DNA from: CAIOYC01 sp965277345
Lineage (GTDB): Bacteria; Pseudomonadota; Alphaproteobacteria; Caulobacterales; Caulobacteraceae
NCBI GenBank assembly: GCA_965277345.1
Contig: CBDICI010000004.1
Span: forward strand, 1,550,001-1,614,000
Direction: 5' to 3'
DNA: 64,000 nucleotides
Shown here in pieces: positions 32,639 to 41,598 of the stretch. The position numbers and the translations under genes are program-made. The notes under the pieces were generated by a model. It did not search any database. It was not told the origin of the DNA and was given only the letters and a program-made list of their open reading frames with translations. Within the stretch, counting starts at the first letter, position 1. Every line of letters begins with the position of its first letter.

Positions 32639-34654
32639 CTATACCGGGACGGTGATGTGCTTGCCCCCGAACACCGCCTGCCAGTTCTCGATCTCGCTGA
32701 CCACGATGTCGTCGGTGGTGCGGACGAGGTCGGCGGCTCTGGCGTAATCGATGGCGCCGTCGGGCGCTGAAAGCAGCAGTTCGATGCGCCCGGCCACCGC
32801 CGCGAGCTTCTCCGCCGTGACCTCCGAGATGGCGGCAAACCGTTCGAAATCGCCGAAATAGCGGATGCCGGCCAGGCCGGCGCCGAAGGTCGGCAGCAAC
32901 ACGCCGAAGAAGGTCAGCAGCAGCGACACATCGTAGGGCAGGGAGTCCGGCAGGACGCGCAGCACCGCGCCGGCCTTCAGGGCGAGATAGACGCTCACCG
33001 ACACGACGGCGAGGCCGAACAGCCCCTCCGACAGTTTGTCGAGCCGATGGTGGGTGCGGCCGAGCCTTCGGGCCTTGGCGCGGTGATAGGCCTCCTGGCG
33101 CGCCACGTGGTCGAGCAACAGCTCCCCCAGCGCCCTGCGCAGATAGCCGGAGGTGATCTTGAGCGTGGGCAGGCCGATGTCGCGCAGGGCCTGGCGGGCG
33201 TACCATTCGGGCCAGGCGGCGCCGGTGGCGCGCGGCCAGCGTCCCAGCGGGCGGGCTACACCGGTGAACAGCAGGATCGGCGCGTGGCGGAAGTATTCGG
33301 CGACGCGCCGCGTCTCGAACCACCGCGCGTGCCAGCGCCGTTTCTGACCCACGAAGGTGATGGCCAGGATCGCGGTTAGCAGGGCCAGCTCGAACAGGGT
33401 GAACATCCACTTCTCGTGGAGCGTGGCGAAGGGCAGGTAGGCGATGCCGCCGACGATCGCCAGGGCGGAGAACAGGAAGCTCAGGATCATCCCGCCGCGA
33501 TAGGCGTCCGAGAGCCGCGCCGAGATGCCGTCGGCGAAAGCGAAGCGCCGCAGCACCTCCCGCTCCACCCGCTCGACGAAGGCGGCGTCCTGGCCCGGCA
33601 GCGCGGCCGCGGCCGCCAGCATTCCGGCGGCGGCGCCCTCGGCGATGGCGTCCGGCGCCTCATAGACCTGGGTCAGGCTGCGGAACCGATCCCCGTGCCG
33701 ATCGGCGCCGAACAGCGCCTCGATACGGCGATAGGCGTGCCAGGCCGAATGGCTGAGCGGGCGCCAGCGCTCGTGCTCGAACGTCTGCAACCCCTGCGCC
33801 TCGTCGCCGCCGCCATGCCCGCCGCCGGCGGCGGGACGCAACAGGCCCTGGACCAGCCGGGCGAGCGAGACCTCCGCCTCGCCTTGGTCGATCGCGTGGA
33901 CACCGGCGGCGAGCGACTCTGGTGTGGTCAGCAGGCGCCAGTCCGCCGGGGCGCGGGCGTCGATCCACACCACGGGCGAGCCCATCTCCAACGCCAGGGC
34001 GACGGTGTGGCCGGTTCCACCGATGGCGCTGGTGCCGGCCCCGTCCCAGCAGGCGACGATCAGGTCGGACTGTTCGATCATGACCCGTGCGGCCAGGGCG
34101 ATGCGCTCCGACGCGCGGAAGATGTAGGCCTGCGCCGCATCGAGGTCGGCGGGGCGCCGCAGTCGCGCCAGGTGCAGGGCGGCGATGGGTTCATCCATTT
34201 CGGCCAGCTCGAACAGGCGGGCGTGGGCCTCCAGCGCCCGGATGCGATCGCTGCGGGCCAGGGTCGCGGCGCCGCAAGCCCCTTCGCCCGTCAACAGAAA
34301 CCTCGCCTCGTCGGCGGTTTGCGGCGCGGCGTTGATGGCCCGGTTCAACGCCCGGCCGAAGGGTAGGGGGGCGGTGAGGTCCCAGCCACGCGCCAGCGCC
34401 TGGTCGGCGGCCAGCTGGTCGAACCCCTCGGCCAGCAGGGAGTGCAGTCTGACCGGCGCGAACCGCCCCGATCCCGGCGGCGGCGGCGAGGCGGCGAGGG
34501 CGCCTTCGAGGCGGTCAAGGATGCGCGACAGCGCAGCCTCCGCCCCCGCCGCATTGGCCGCGAAGGCCGCGTTCGCCAAACGGTGTCCGGTGACGCCGAT
34601 CGACAGCCGCGGGCGCGGCGGCGGCGGTCCGGCGGAAGCCACGCTGTCGGTCAT
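32639..34654 (-). CDS. SLOG-domain protein fused to SLATT-like transmembrane effector
   Basis: 671 residues from the ATG at 34654. Residues 17-235 form a Rossmann-like SLOG domain (SIGVTGHRLANA, LLAEGFDQLAADQAL, SDLIVACWDGAG, GGTGHTVALALE, VVWID), a fold known to bind nucleotide-derived signals. Two hydrophobic helices at about 388-407 and 415-436 are followed by WHARWFETRRVAEYFR, the pattern of SLATT/DUF4231 2-TM domains that are predicted pore-forming effectors. A second hairpin lies at about 544-562 and 576-597. The start overlaps the preceding stop as ATGA, so it is coupled to the acetoacetate-decarboxylase-like gene. A nucleotide-gated membrane effector is inferred, not shown. Confidence 0.75.
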   Translation of the reverse strand: MTDSVASAGPPPPRPRLSIGVTGHRLANAAFAANAAGAEAALSRILDRLEGALAASPPPPGSGRFAPVRLHSLLAEGFDQLAADQALARGWDLTAPLPFGRALNRAINAAPQTADEARFLLTGEGACGAATLARSDRIRALEAHARLFELAEMDEPIAALHLARLRRPADLDAAQAYIFRASERIALAARVMIEQSDLIVACWDGAGTSAIGGTGHTVALALEMGSPVVWIDARAPADWRLLTTPESLAAGVHAIDQGEAEVSLARLVQGLLRPAAGGGHGGGDEAQGLQTFEHERWRPLSHSAWHAYRRIEALFGADRHGDRFRSLTQVYEAPDAIAEGAAAGMLAAAAALPGQDAAFVERVEREVLRRFAFADGISARLSDAYRGGMILSFLFSALAIVGGIAYLPFATLHEKWMFTLFELALLTAILAITFVGQKRRWHARWFETRRVAEYFRHAPILLFTGVARPLGRWPRATGAAWPEWYARQALRDIGLPTLKITSGYLRRALGELLLDHVARQEAYHRAKARRLGRTHHRLDKLSEGLFGLAVVSVSVYLALKAGAVLRVLPDSLPYDVSLLLTFFGVLLPTFGAGLAGIRYFGDFERFAAISEVTAEKLAAVAGRIELLLSAPDGAIDYARAADLVRTTDDIVVSEIENWQAVFGGKHITVPV

Positions 34655-35598
34655 ACCGAGGCGCGCCAGGCTTCCTGACCGAGCTTCTGCTGGAAATCGA
34701 AGTCCATCCACACGCCCTGACCGACCGATTGCCAGTCGGGCGAGATGCCGAGTTCGTCCTGATACGGATGGGTGTCGAAACTGGTGATGCGCACCTCATA
34801 GGCGTCGTCGGTCAGGCCCGAGCCGCGATAGGCGGTGATCACGGCCTCCGCCTCCACCACCGCCTGATAGCAGGCGCTGTGCGGCGCGGCGCAGTCGGGA
34901 AACTGCTTCAGGAAGGCCATGGTCATGCCGCCGCCGCCGATCGCCTGGCGCAGGTTTCCGGCCAGCGAAACCATCTCGCCGCTCAGCCGCTGCACCGCGG
35001 TATCGGCCAGATGCTCGATCGACTGCAGCACACCGGTTTTCGCCCCCGGCGGGGCCGGCGCCTTGGGTCGCGCCTCGAACATGGCGGCCCAGCGCGCCGG
35101 ACTGTCCGGGCCATAGGGGCTGACCACCCAGCCATCGGCGTCGAAGGTGCGCGCGGCGCCGGGCGCCTTGGTCTGCGGGCTGAAATGGAACTGGCCGAGC
35201 TGCTTGGGAAAGCCCCACACCTCGCGCCCGCTGACCAGCGCCGGGCCGGAATCGACGAACAGATAGGCCGGGATCCAGCGCAGGCTGAACACGCCTTGGT
35301 CGATCCGCTGGGCCAGGATCCAGATGGTGATGTCGATCTCGCTGGTATAACCCTTGACCGGGGTTTCGAGGGTATAGAGCTTGCCGATCTCGGCGAAGCC
35401 GAGGAACACCTTGTCCCCCAGCGCCTTGTATCGCACCGCCCCGCCGGAGGGGACGGCGAAGGTCTTGTCCAGCCACGCCTGAACCTTGGCTGCGTCGGCC
35501 GGGATGCAGAAGCTGTGCATCACCACATCGCACAGCTGCACCGCGGCAAGGGCGTCATAGAGGTTGCCGTCGACCACATAGGGGGGCAGTTCGCTCAT
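34651..35598 (-). CDS. Acetoacetate decarboxylase-like family protein
   Basis: 315 residues from the ATG at 35598. ALVSGREVWGFPKQLG is the hallmark of the ADC fold, with beta-rich sequence before and after (GYTSEIDITIWILAQ, WIPAYLFVDSG). I could not place the Schiff-base lysine of true acetoacetate decarboxylase with confidence; the Lys in GFPKQ is close to the usual site region. Many ADC-like proteins in biosynthetic or redox clusters have other roles. It starts 11 bp after the FAD oxidoreductase stop and overlaps the SLOG gene by 4 bp (ATGA), the middle gene of a tight three-gene operon. Confidence 0.75.
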   Translation of the reverse strand: MSELPPYVVDGNLYDALAAVQLCDVVMHSFCIPADAAKVQAWLDKTFAVPSGGAVRYKALGDKVFLGFAEIGKLYTLETPVKGYTSEIDITIWILAQRIDQGVFSLRWIPAYLFVDSGPALVSGREVWGFPKQLGQFHFSPQTKAPGAARTFDADGWVVSPYGPDSPARWAAMFEARPKAPAPPGAKTGVLQSIEHLADTAVQRLSGEMVSLAGNLRQAIGGGGMTMAFLKQFPDCAAPHSACYQAVVEAEAVITAYRGSGLTDDAYEVRITSFDTHPYQDELGISPDWQSVGQGVWMDFDFQQKLGQEAWRASV

Positions 35599-35609
35599 TG
35601 GGGCGGCCT

Positions 35610-37736
35610 TCACAGCGGCAAGGGAGTCAGCGTACCGCCGATGGCGTCGGCGCAGCGGGCGCCGCTGCGGGCCGCGGCTTCGGCGCATCCGGAGTTCAGA
35701 CCGTTCAGGGTCCAGTCGCCGGTGAGGAACAGGTTGTCCAGACCGGACTCGTTCGCATCCATCCGGGTGTAAACGCTGTTCTTGGGCGACTGCACATAGA
35801 GGTCGGACGGGTTGCAGTTGGCCCGGATATATTGCCGCGTCAGCGGATCGCCGCCGAGGGCGGGCTCCGGATCGAACAGCAGGCCGGGATCGAGCCCATA
35901 GGGGCTGCCGGCGCCGGTGGCGCGCGACCAGTAGAGCGCGCTGTTTGAGCTCAGCCACGACACCGCCAGGTCATAGGCCTTGATGTCGGCGCCCAGACCG
36001 TTTTCGGGACCTTGCATCTGGCCGCAGAAATAGGCGATCGAGCGCGGCCGGTCGGCGCCGTTCCAGGTCTCGCGCGCCAGAAGGTGGCTCATGTCCGACC
36101 ACGAGCTATAGGGCTGGCCGGCCCCCGTCAGGGTGCGGTCCGGGCCCTGGTTGCCGAGGTCGTCCTGCCGACGCGTCAACCACAGCTGCATGGCGACGGT
36201 GCGCGTCAGGGTGATTGCGCCGAACATCGGCCCCCATTTGGACTGGGGCAGCCGCTCCGGAAAGCTGGCGCAGACCTGTTTCAGCCCACCGACCGAGATG
36301 CCCAGCACGGCGAGGTCGAAATCGACCCCGGCCTTGAGCTGCCCCGCCACATCGCCGGCCCCGGGCGCATCGTTATGCTCGGCCTCGAAGTCCCTCGCCG
36401 CCGCCCGATCGGCGTCCGCATCGGCGAGCTGGTCCCACAGCGGCGTGGCCGGCCAGCCCTCCAGCGGCCGCGGCCAGCCGGGGATGGGGATATCGACCAG
36501 CGGCTGATAGCCGGCGTCGGGGTCCTTCAACCCGACCTGTTGCACATAGTCGATGGAGGCGAGGCGCTGCTCATTGGCATCGATGTTCAGCCCGGTGATG
36601 CGCGTGAAGAAGTTGAACCTCACCCCTCGCTGCTTCAGGGCCAGATAGACCGGCGCGATCACCACATCGCCCATGGCCCCGCGCATCTTCCAGAAGAAGT
36701 GGCCCTTGTAGGAGATCATCAGCATGGCCGACCGCAGGGCGGTGCCCGCGCCGAAACTGCGGAACTTGACGTCGCCGCCGTCCCCGAAGCCGAACACATA
36801 GTCGTACAGGGTGGCGATCGGAGCCCAGTCGAGAAGCTGGTTGGCGCGGGTGACGGGATCGCCCCATTCGGGCGAGCCCTTCGCCACCTCCACCGCGTTC
36901 AGATACAGCCACTCGCTCCACTCGTAGGTGTCGATGGAGTCGTAGCCCTTGTTCAGCAGGTCGAAGGCGATGACGCCGCGGACCACCGACTGGACCAGAT
37001 AGGCGGACAACAGGAAGCGTTCGATCTCCAGGGTGGTGGTGGGGTCCTGCGGACCCGAAACCACGGATTTCATCTTCTGTTCGATGACCAGGATAAGCTG
37101 GTGCAGGATGAACTCCATCGCCAGACTCTCGAGTTCGTCCGCCGTCTTCTGCACGAAATGCCAGAGCCAGGCGAAGGGGTCCTCCACCGGGCCGGGCGCC
37201 GGGGTCTGGGCGACGGTCTGGCCCGCCGCCCCCTTCTTCTGCAACGGTACGGGTGTGCCGTGCACCAGGACGGCGACCAGTCGCTGGATCATCACGATCA
37301 TCGGCGCGGCGTCGAGACTGTCGCCCGGCAGCCGGCCGTTCGGCTCGAAGTTCATGTACCACAGGCGGTTCGGCTGCTCGGGATCGACATTGTCGACCAG
37401 GGCGATGTTGTCCTCCGGGGTGAAGGCGTCCCATACCGTCTTGTTGGGATGGTCGTCCGGCCGGTCGATCTCGTCATAGGCGCGCCTCAGCAGATCGAAC
37501 GCCTGATCGTAGAATCCGGCGAAGATGTGCAGCCCGTGCTCGTAGATGCGCCAGCCATAGCCCGGGCGCAGGTCGTGGCCGCTGGCGCATTTGCCGCCCA
37601 GCCGCCAACCCTGCTGGTAGACGGTGATCTCGTACTTTTCCGACCAGCCGGGCTGTTCGGTCAGATAGAAGGCCGCCGACAGGGCCCCGACCCCGCCGCC
37701 CAGTACGGCGATCTTCTGTTTTCCGCTCGACGTCAC
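35610..37736 (-). CDS. FAD-dependent oxidoreductase (amine oxidase / phytoene desaturase-like)
   Basis: 708 residues from a GTG at 37736 with GAGGGGG upstream. The N-terminus is a dinucleotide-binding fold (IAVLGGGVGALSAAFYLTE), then WRLGGKCASGHD, as in flavin desaturases and hydroxysqualene dehydroxylases. The C-terminal NLFLTGDWTLNGLNSGCAEAAARSG is the second FAD motif. The middle (about 160-330) is a large insertion with helical hydrophobic stretches that is not usual in short family members. It should oxidise or isomerise a lipophilic substrate, unknown here. It heads an operon with the ADC-like and SLOG genes and faces the TIR gene. Confidence 0.85.
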   Translation of the reverse strand: MTSSGKQKIAVLGGGVGALSAAFYLTEQPGWSEKYEITVYQQGWRLGGKCASGHDLRPGYGWRIYEHGLHIFAGFYDQAFDLLRRAYDEIDRPDDHPNKTVWDAFTPEDNIALVDNVDPEQPNRLWYMNFEPNGRLPGDSLDAAPMIVMIQRLVAVLVHGTPVPLQKKGAAGQTVAQTPAPGPVEDPFAWLWHFVQKTADELESLAMEFILHQLILVIEQKMKSVVSGPQDPTTTLEIERFLLSAYLVQSVVRGVIAFDLLNKGYDSIDTYEWSEWLYLNAVEVAKGSPEWGDPVTRANQLLDWAPIATLYDYVFGFGDGGDVKFRSFGAGTALRSAMLMISYKGHFFWKMRGAMGDVVIAPVYLALKQRGVRFNFFTRITGLNIDANEQRLASIDYVQQVGLKDPDAGYQPLVDIPIPGWPRPLEGWPATPLWDQLADADADRAAARDFEAEHNDAPGAGDVAGQLKAGVDFDLAVLGISVGGLKQVCASFPERLPQSKWGPMFGAITLTRTVAMQLWLTRRQDDLGNQGPDRTLTGAGQPYSSWSDMSHLLARETWNGADRPRSIAYFCGQMQGPENGLGADIKAYDLAVSWLSSNSALYWSRATGAGSPYGLDPGLLFDPEPALGGDPLTRQYIRANCNPSDLYVQSPKNSVYTRMDANESGLDNLFLTGDWTLNGLNSGCAEAAARSGARCADAIGGTLTPLPL

Positions 37737-37846
37737 GATGCCCCCTCAAGCACACCCGTGGACGGATACCCATGCCCCGTGCAGCCGACCTGGGCTGCGG
37801 CGCCGATTGCGTCATCTTTTCGGGGGCAAGGCAAGATCAGGCGTCG

Positions 37847-37871
37847 CAATCCCTTCGTCGCTCAAGGATTG
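37847..37871. promoter_or_regulatory. Imperfect dyad in the FAD-operon/TIR divergent promoter
   Basis: CAATCCCTT (37847-37855) and AAGGATTG (37864-37871) form an inverted repeat with a one-base bulge and an 8-bp spacer. It lies within the 234-bp divergent intergenic region, which otherwise shows no ORF. It could bind a regulator of both units. Confidence 0.35.
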
Positions 37872-37970
37872 AACCGGGCGCGACGGGGCCGCGCTGAAAA
37901 TGAGGCCAATGGCGGCAAGACAAAGGCCCGGTCTTGCGCTGGGCGAGCAGTTGGCCAATATCGATTGGCC

Positions 37971-39656
37971 GTGGGGGACGCCTTGCCCGACATCTTCCTG
38001 TCCTACAATCGAGAAGACCAGAAAACGGCGCGCCGTTTCGCCGAGGCTTTCCTCGCCGAGGGGCTCGAGGTGTGGTGGGACGTTACCCTGCGCTCGGGCG
38101 AGGCCTATGACGAGGTGACCGAGACCGCCCTGCGCACCGCCAAGGCCGTGGTGGTGCTGTGGTCGGTTCGCTCGGCGGCGTCGCGCTGGGTGCGGGCCGA
38201 GGCCACGCTGGCCGACCGCAACAAGACGCTGGTGCCGGTGATGATCGAGCCCTGCGAGCGGCCGATCATGTTCGAGCTGACCCAGACCGCCGACCTGACC
38301 CATTGGACCGGCGACCGGGCCGACCCGTCGTGGGGCGAGTTCCTGACCGATGTGCGCCGCTTCGTCGACCGGGAGGCCAAGGTCCGGCCGGCGCCGGCGC
38401 CGCCGGCAGTTCCCAAACCCAAGACCGCCGGGCGACGCGGCGCGGCGCCCTCCATCGCCGTGCTGCCCTTCACCAATCGCTCGGGCGTGGCCGAGGACGA
38501 AATCTTCGCCTTCGGCATGGTGGAGGACATCATCGACGCCATGTCGCAGGGGGTGGAGGTGCGGGTGGTCTCGTCCTCGGCCACGGCCCGCTTCCGGACC
38601 GGCGGCATCACCGACCTGGCCGCCCTGGCGCGGGAATTGCGCGTCCGCTACGTGCTCGAGGGCAATGTGCGGCGCGTCGGCGAGGACCTGCGCGTGACCA
38701 CCCAACTGGTCGAGGCCGATACCGGCAACATCCTGTGGACCCAGAATTTCGACCGCCCGCTGGCGCAACTCGGCCAGTTGCAGGAAGAGCTGGTGCTGGA
38801 GGTGGCGGCGCACCTGCGCACGCAGTCCCACCGCCAGGAGATTGAGCGCGCCCTGCGTAAGCCCGGGGACCTGACCGCCTGGGAAGCGGTGATGCGTTCG
38901 GTGGCCGCCTATCGCCGCCTGACCGGCCCGGCCCTCATGATGGGGCTGGAGGAGGCGCGCAAGGCGATGGAGATCGCCCCCGACTATGGCGTGGCGGTGG
39001 CCCTGCACGCCCAGGCCCAGGCCATCCTCTACAACCAGCTGATGCCCGACGATGCGGCGACGGCGCAGCGTATCCGCGCGCAGGCGCAAAAGGCCATCGC
39101 CCTGGACCCGGACAATTCCACCGTCCTGTCCACGGCGGCCGGCGCGCTATCGGCGGCGGGCTTTCCGAAGGAAGGCCTGGCGGCCGGTCAGCGGGCGATC
39201 CAGCTCAACCGCTATAACGAGTTCGCCTATTTCGCCTGTGGCATGTCGGCCTCGCTTCTCAGCATGACCGAGGAGGCGCTCGCCTATTTCGATCAGGGGT
39301 ACCGTCTGGCGCCCGACAATCCGACCACCTGGATATCCTATATGTGGCGCGGTGGGGTGCTGGGGCGCGAGGAGCGCTGGAAGGAGGCCGCCAAGGCTTA
39401 CGACAAGGCGTTGCGGCTGACCCCGGACAACGCCGCGCCAAACATCGGCCTCGCCGTCTGCCTGCGCGCCCTCGGCCGTCACGACGAGGCCCGCGCCGTG
39501 GCGCAGTTGGCCCGCGGGCACGAGCCCGATACGCCGCTGGCCATCTGGGAGCTTCGCTTCGGCCGCACCAACGCCGGCAGCCCGACCTTTGAAACCTTCA
39601 TGACCCACCTCCGCTCCGTCTGGGCCGAAACGGGGCCCACCGAGGCCGTTCACTGA
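37971..39656 (+). CDS. TIR-domain protein with TolB-like and TPR regions
   Basis: 561 residues from a GTG at 37971; a TTG at 37983 with GGGGGA upstream is an alternative and gives MPDIFLSYNRED. Residues 6-135 are a TIR domain (DIFLSYNREDQKTARRF, GLEVWWDVTL, SRWVRAEATLADR) with Glu77 in the position of the NADase glutamate. Residues 161-280 (PSIAVLPFTNRSG, RYVLEGNVRRVGEDLRV) match the TolB/FlgO-like domain found after CadC-type regulators and cyclases. Residues 300-560 are TPR repeats. The upstream open frame is antisense to the FAD gene. Signal production from NAD is inferred from the domain, not seen. Confidence 0.85.
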   Translation: MGDALPDIFLSYNREDQKTARRFAEAFLAEGLEVWWDVTLRSGEAYDEVTETALRTAKAVVVLWSVRSAASRWVRAEATLADRNKTLVPVMIEPCERPIMFELTQTADLTHWTGDRADPSWGEFLTDVRRFVDREAKVRPAPAPPAVPKPKTAGRRGAAPSIAVLPFTNRSGVAEDEIFAFGMVEDIIDAMSQGVEVRVVSSSATARFRTGGITDLAALARELRVRYVLEGNVRRVGEDLRVTTQLVEADTGNILWTQNFDRPLAQLGQLQEELVLEVAAHLRTQSHRQEIERALRKPGDLTAWEAVMRSVAAYRRLTGPALMMGLEEARKAMEIAPDYGVAVALHAQAQAILYNQLMPDDAATAQRIRAQAQKAIALDPDNSTVLSTAAGALSAAGFPKEGLAAGQRAIQLNRYNEFAYFACGMSASLLSMTEEALAYFDQGYRLAPDNPTTWISYMWRGGVLGREERWKEAAKAYDKALRLTPDNAAPNIGLAVCLRALGRHDEARAVAQLARGHEPDTPLAIWELRFGRTNAGSPTFETFMTHLRSVWAETGPTEAVH

Positions 39657-39692
39657 TTTCGCCAAGGGCCCATCCAAGGCCTTTGACGTTGC

Positions 39693-40577
39693 TTACACCA
39701 TGATGGGCGTTCCGTCCGCGCCGAGGGGGCCGACGGCGCCGGTGGAGATGAACAGCGGCGTCTCGGGCCTCGGACTCTCCACCCGGCCAAGCCCGGCCCA
39801 GGGCGCGAATCCCAGCCGGTTCAGCAAGGCCGGGCGTTCCGCGGCGCGGGTCGCCGGATCGAGGCCGAGGACGAAGTTCTCCTGCTGGCGAACGAAGGGC
39901 CGGCAATGGTAGCTGAGCAGGGCGTGGCGCGGCTTGCCGCTGCGGTTGGCGCCCGTGCCGTGCCAGATGCGGCCGTCGAAGCAGAGGATCGAGCCCGCCT
40001 TGCCCTCCGCGGCTATGGTGTCGGCCAGCGTCGGCATGTTGGCCGGCTTGTCGGGCGCGAAGGCCGAGGATCGCGGTGTCGCGGTCGCATCCAGGTGGCT
40101 GGCCGGGACCAGCCGGGTGCCGCCGTTCTCGTCCGAAAAGTCGTCGAGCATCCAGGCGATGTTGGCCACCACCGGCACAGGGGTCCAGAAGCCGACATAG
40201 CCCTGGTCGGTGTGCAGCACCATCGGCTCCCCGCCCGGATGGGCGATGTTGGCGGTGAAGCTGGAGAGCAGGAAATCGGGGCCCAGCAGATGGCCCATCA
40301 TCGCCTCCACCATGGGATGCAGCATCAGGTCGCGGAACACCTTGCCCTTGTTCATCAGCATCCACAGCCGCTGGTTGGGCCGGGTCGGGCCGCCGTCGTG
40401 GAAGGCGACGCCGCGGGCGCGTTCGCCTTCGGCCTGCTCCATCAGTCGGGCCTTCAGCGCCGCGACCTCGGTGCGCGACAGCACGTTCGGAACCACGCAA
40501 TAGCCGCGCGCGTCGAGCTCTTTCCGAGCGCGATCCAGATCGGCGGTGGGGCTGGCCAGTTGGGTGACGGCGGACAT
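39693..40577 (-). CDS. Phytanoyl-CoA dioxygenase (PhyH) family protein 1
   Basis: 294 residues from the ATG at 40577. The 2-oxoglutarate/Fe(II) oxygenase ligands are visible: HxD in VLHTDQGYVGF (His122, Asp124), distal His206 in RIWHGTGANRSGKPR, and Arg217 for 2-oxoglutarate. It hydroxylates an unknown small molecule. It shares a RQQENFVLGL C-terminal motif with the third PhyH protein. It is last in a five-gene operon running from the MFS gene. Confidence 0.88.
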   Translation of the reverse strand: MSAVTQLASPTADLDRARKELDARGYCVVPNVLSRTEVAALKARLMEQAEGERARGVAFHDGGPTRPNQRLWMLMNKGKVFRDLMLHPMVEAMMGHLLGPDFLLSSFTANIAHPGGEPMVLHTDQGYVGFWTPVPVVANIAWMLDDFSDENGGTRLVPASHLDATATPRSSAFAPDKPANMPTLADTIAAEGKAGSILCFDGRIWHGTGANRSGKPRHALLSYHCRPFVRQQENFVLGLDPATRAAERPALLNRLGFAPWAGLGRVESPRPETPLFISTGAVGPLGADGTPIMV

Positions 40578-40603
40578 GGCGTAAGGCTCCGACTCGGTGC
40601 GAA

Positions 40604-41596
40604 TTAAGGGCGGCTTGCGGCGTCGAGTTTGTGGAATTCGCGCCACATGGGATGGCAGTCGAACAGGCTGTGACGCGTCCCGCTCCTGGCGCGTTTCTCC
40701 GGGTCGATATCGGCCTCGGCGAAGGGGAACACCCCGTGCACGTGCATCAGCCGGGCAAACCTCGGCGGGTTGCGGGCGAGGATTTCCGGCGTCACCCGGT
40801 CGCGGAAACTGGACTGGGTCTGCAGATGGCCGCGGCAGAAGTCGTAGAGCAGGGTCAGGCGCACGCCGGGATCGGTGCGGGCGAAGGCCATGTGCCAGGT
40901 ATTGGCCGGCCAGATCACCGCCGAGCCGGCGGGGGCGATGATCGGAACCATCTCGCCGCGCAGTTCGCGCAGTTCCCCGGCCGTCGGCTGGCGGCGGAAC
41001 ACATGGCTGCCCGGCAGAAAGGCGATCGGTCCGCTACCGGTGTCATAGTCGTTGAGCAGCAGGTTGATGTTGGCGGTCTGCGGCTGGTCGGCGAACACCG
41101 GCGTGGCGAGATCGCCGTTGTCGGTGTGGATCGGCAGTTCCGCCCCGCCCGGCCCCTTGACCATGGCGTCGGCAAGGCTGAGCAGGGCGTCCTCGCCCAC
41201 CAGATAGGTGATGAGGCCGAGCAGCACCGGATGGGTCAGCATCGGCTCGAAAATGGGGTCCTCGAACAGCACGTAGCGCATGAACTGGCCGAGCGGGTGG
41301 CGGGAGGCGAGATGGGTCGAACCGGCGACCACATCGGGCGCGACCCCGGTGCGCCGCTCCGACACCTTCAGCACCGCGGCGCGCAGGGCGGCGATATAGG
41401 CCGGCGGCGCGACCCTTTCCGGGGGCACCACGGTATAGCCCTGCAGGGCCAGGTCGGCGATATGCCCTTCGAGCCCCAGCGCCCGAAGTTCGGGGTAGAG
41501 GCTGCGGACCCGGCGCATCTGGTTGAGATAGGGCGCGGACTCGTAAGCCTTGGCGGGAGGTTTCGCGGCGACCGGCGGCTTGGCGTCGTCGGCCAT
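40604..41596 (-). CDS. Phytanoyl-CoA dioxygenase (PhyH) family protein 2
   Basis: 330 residues from the ATG at 41596; the upstream frame lies in the neighbouring gene. HxD is in PIHTDNGDLAT (His157, Asp159), distal His is in NTWHMAFAR (His235), and Arg246 is in GVRLTLLYDF. It has an extra N-terminal region of about 45 residues (ESAPYLNQMRRVRSLYPELR) and lacks the RQQEN motif, so it is the most divergent of the three. It starts 2 bp after the stop of PhyH protein 3, and its own stop is 26 bp before PhyH protein 1. Confidence 0.86.
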   Translation of the reverse strand: MADDAKPPVAAKPPAKAYESAPYLNQMRRVRSLYPELRALGLEGHIADLALQGYTVVPPERVAPPAYIAALRAAVLKVSERRTGVAPDVVAGSTHLASRHPLGQFMRYVLFEDPIFEPMLTHPVLLGLITYLVGEDALLSLADAMVKGPGGAELPIHTDNGDLATPVFADQPQTANINLLLNDYDTGSGPIAFLPGSHVFRRQPTAGELRELRGEMVPIIAPAGSAVIWPANTWHMAFARTDPGVRLTLLYDFCRGHLQTQSSFRDRVTPEILARNPPRFARLMHVHGVFPFAEADIDPEKRARSGTRHSLFDCHPMWREFHKLDAASRP

Positions 41597-41598
41597 GC

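Noticed and set aside
36012..37970. N-terminal extension of the TIR gene to 1,214 residues
   Set aside because: The extension is antisense to the FAD oxidoreductase; TIR homology begins only at about 37983.
32639..39656. Calling the locus canonical Thoeris
   Set aside because: ThsA in Thoeris carries Sir2 or other known effector domains with SLOG; here the effector is a SLATT-like membrane region, the TIR has TolB/TPR parts, and two metabolic genes intervene.
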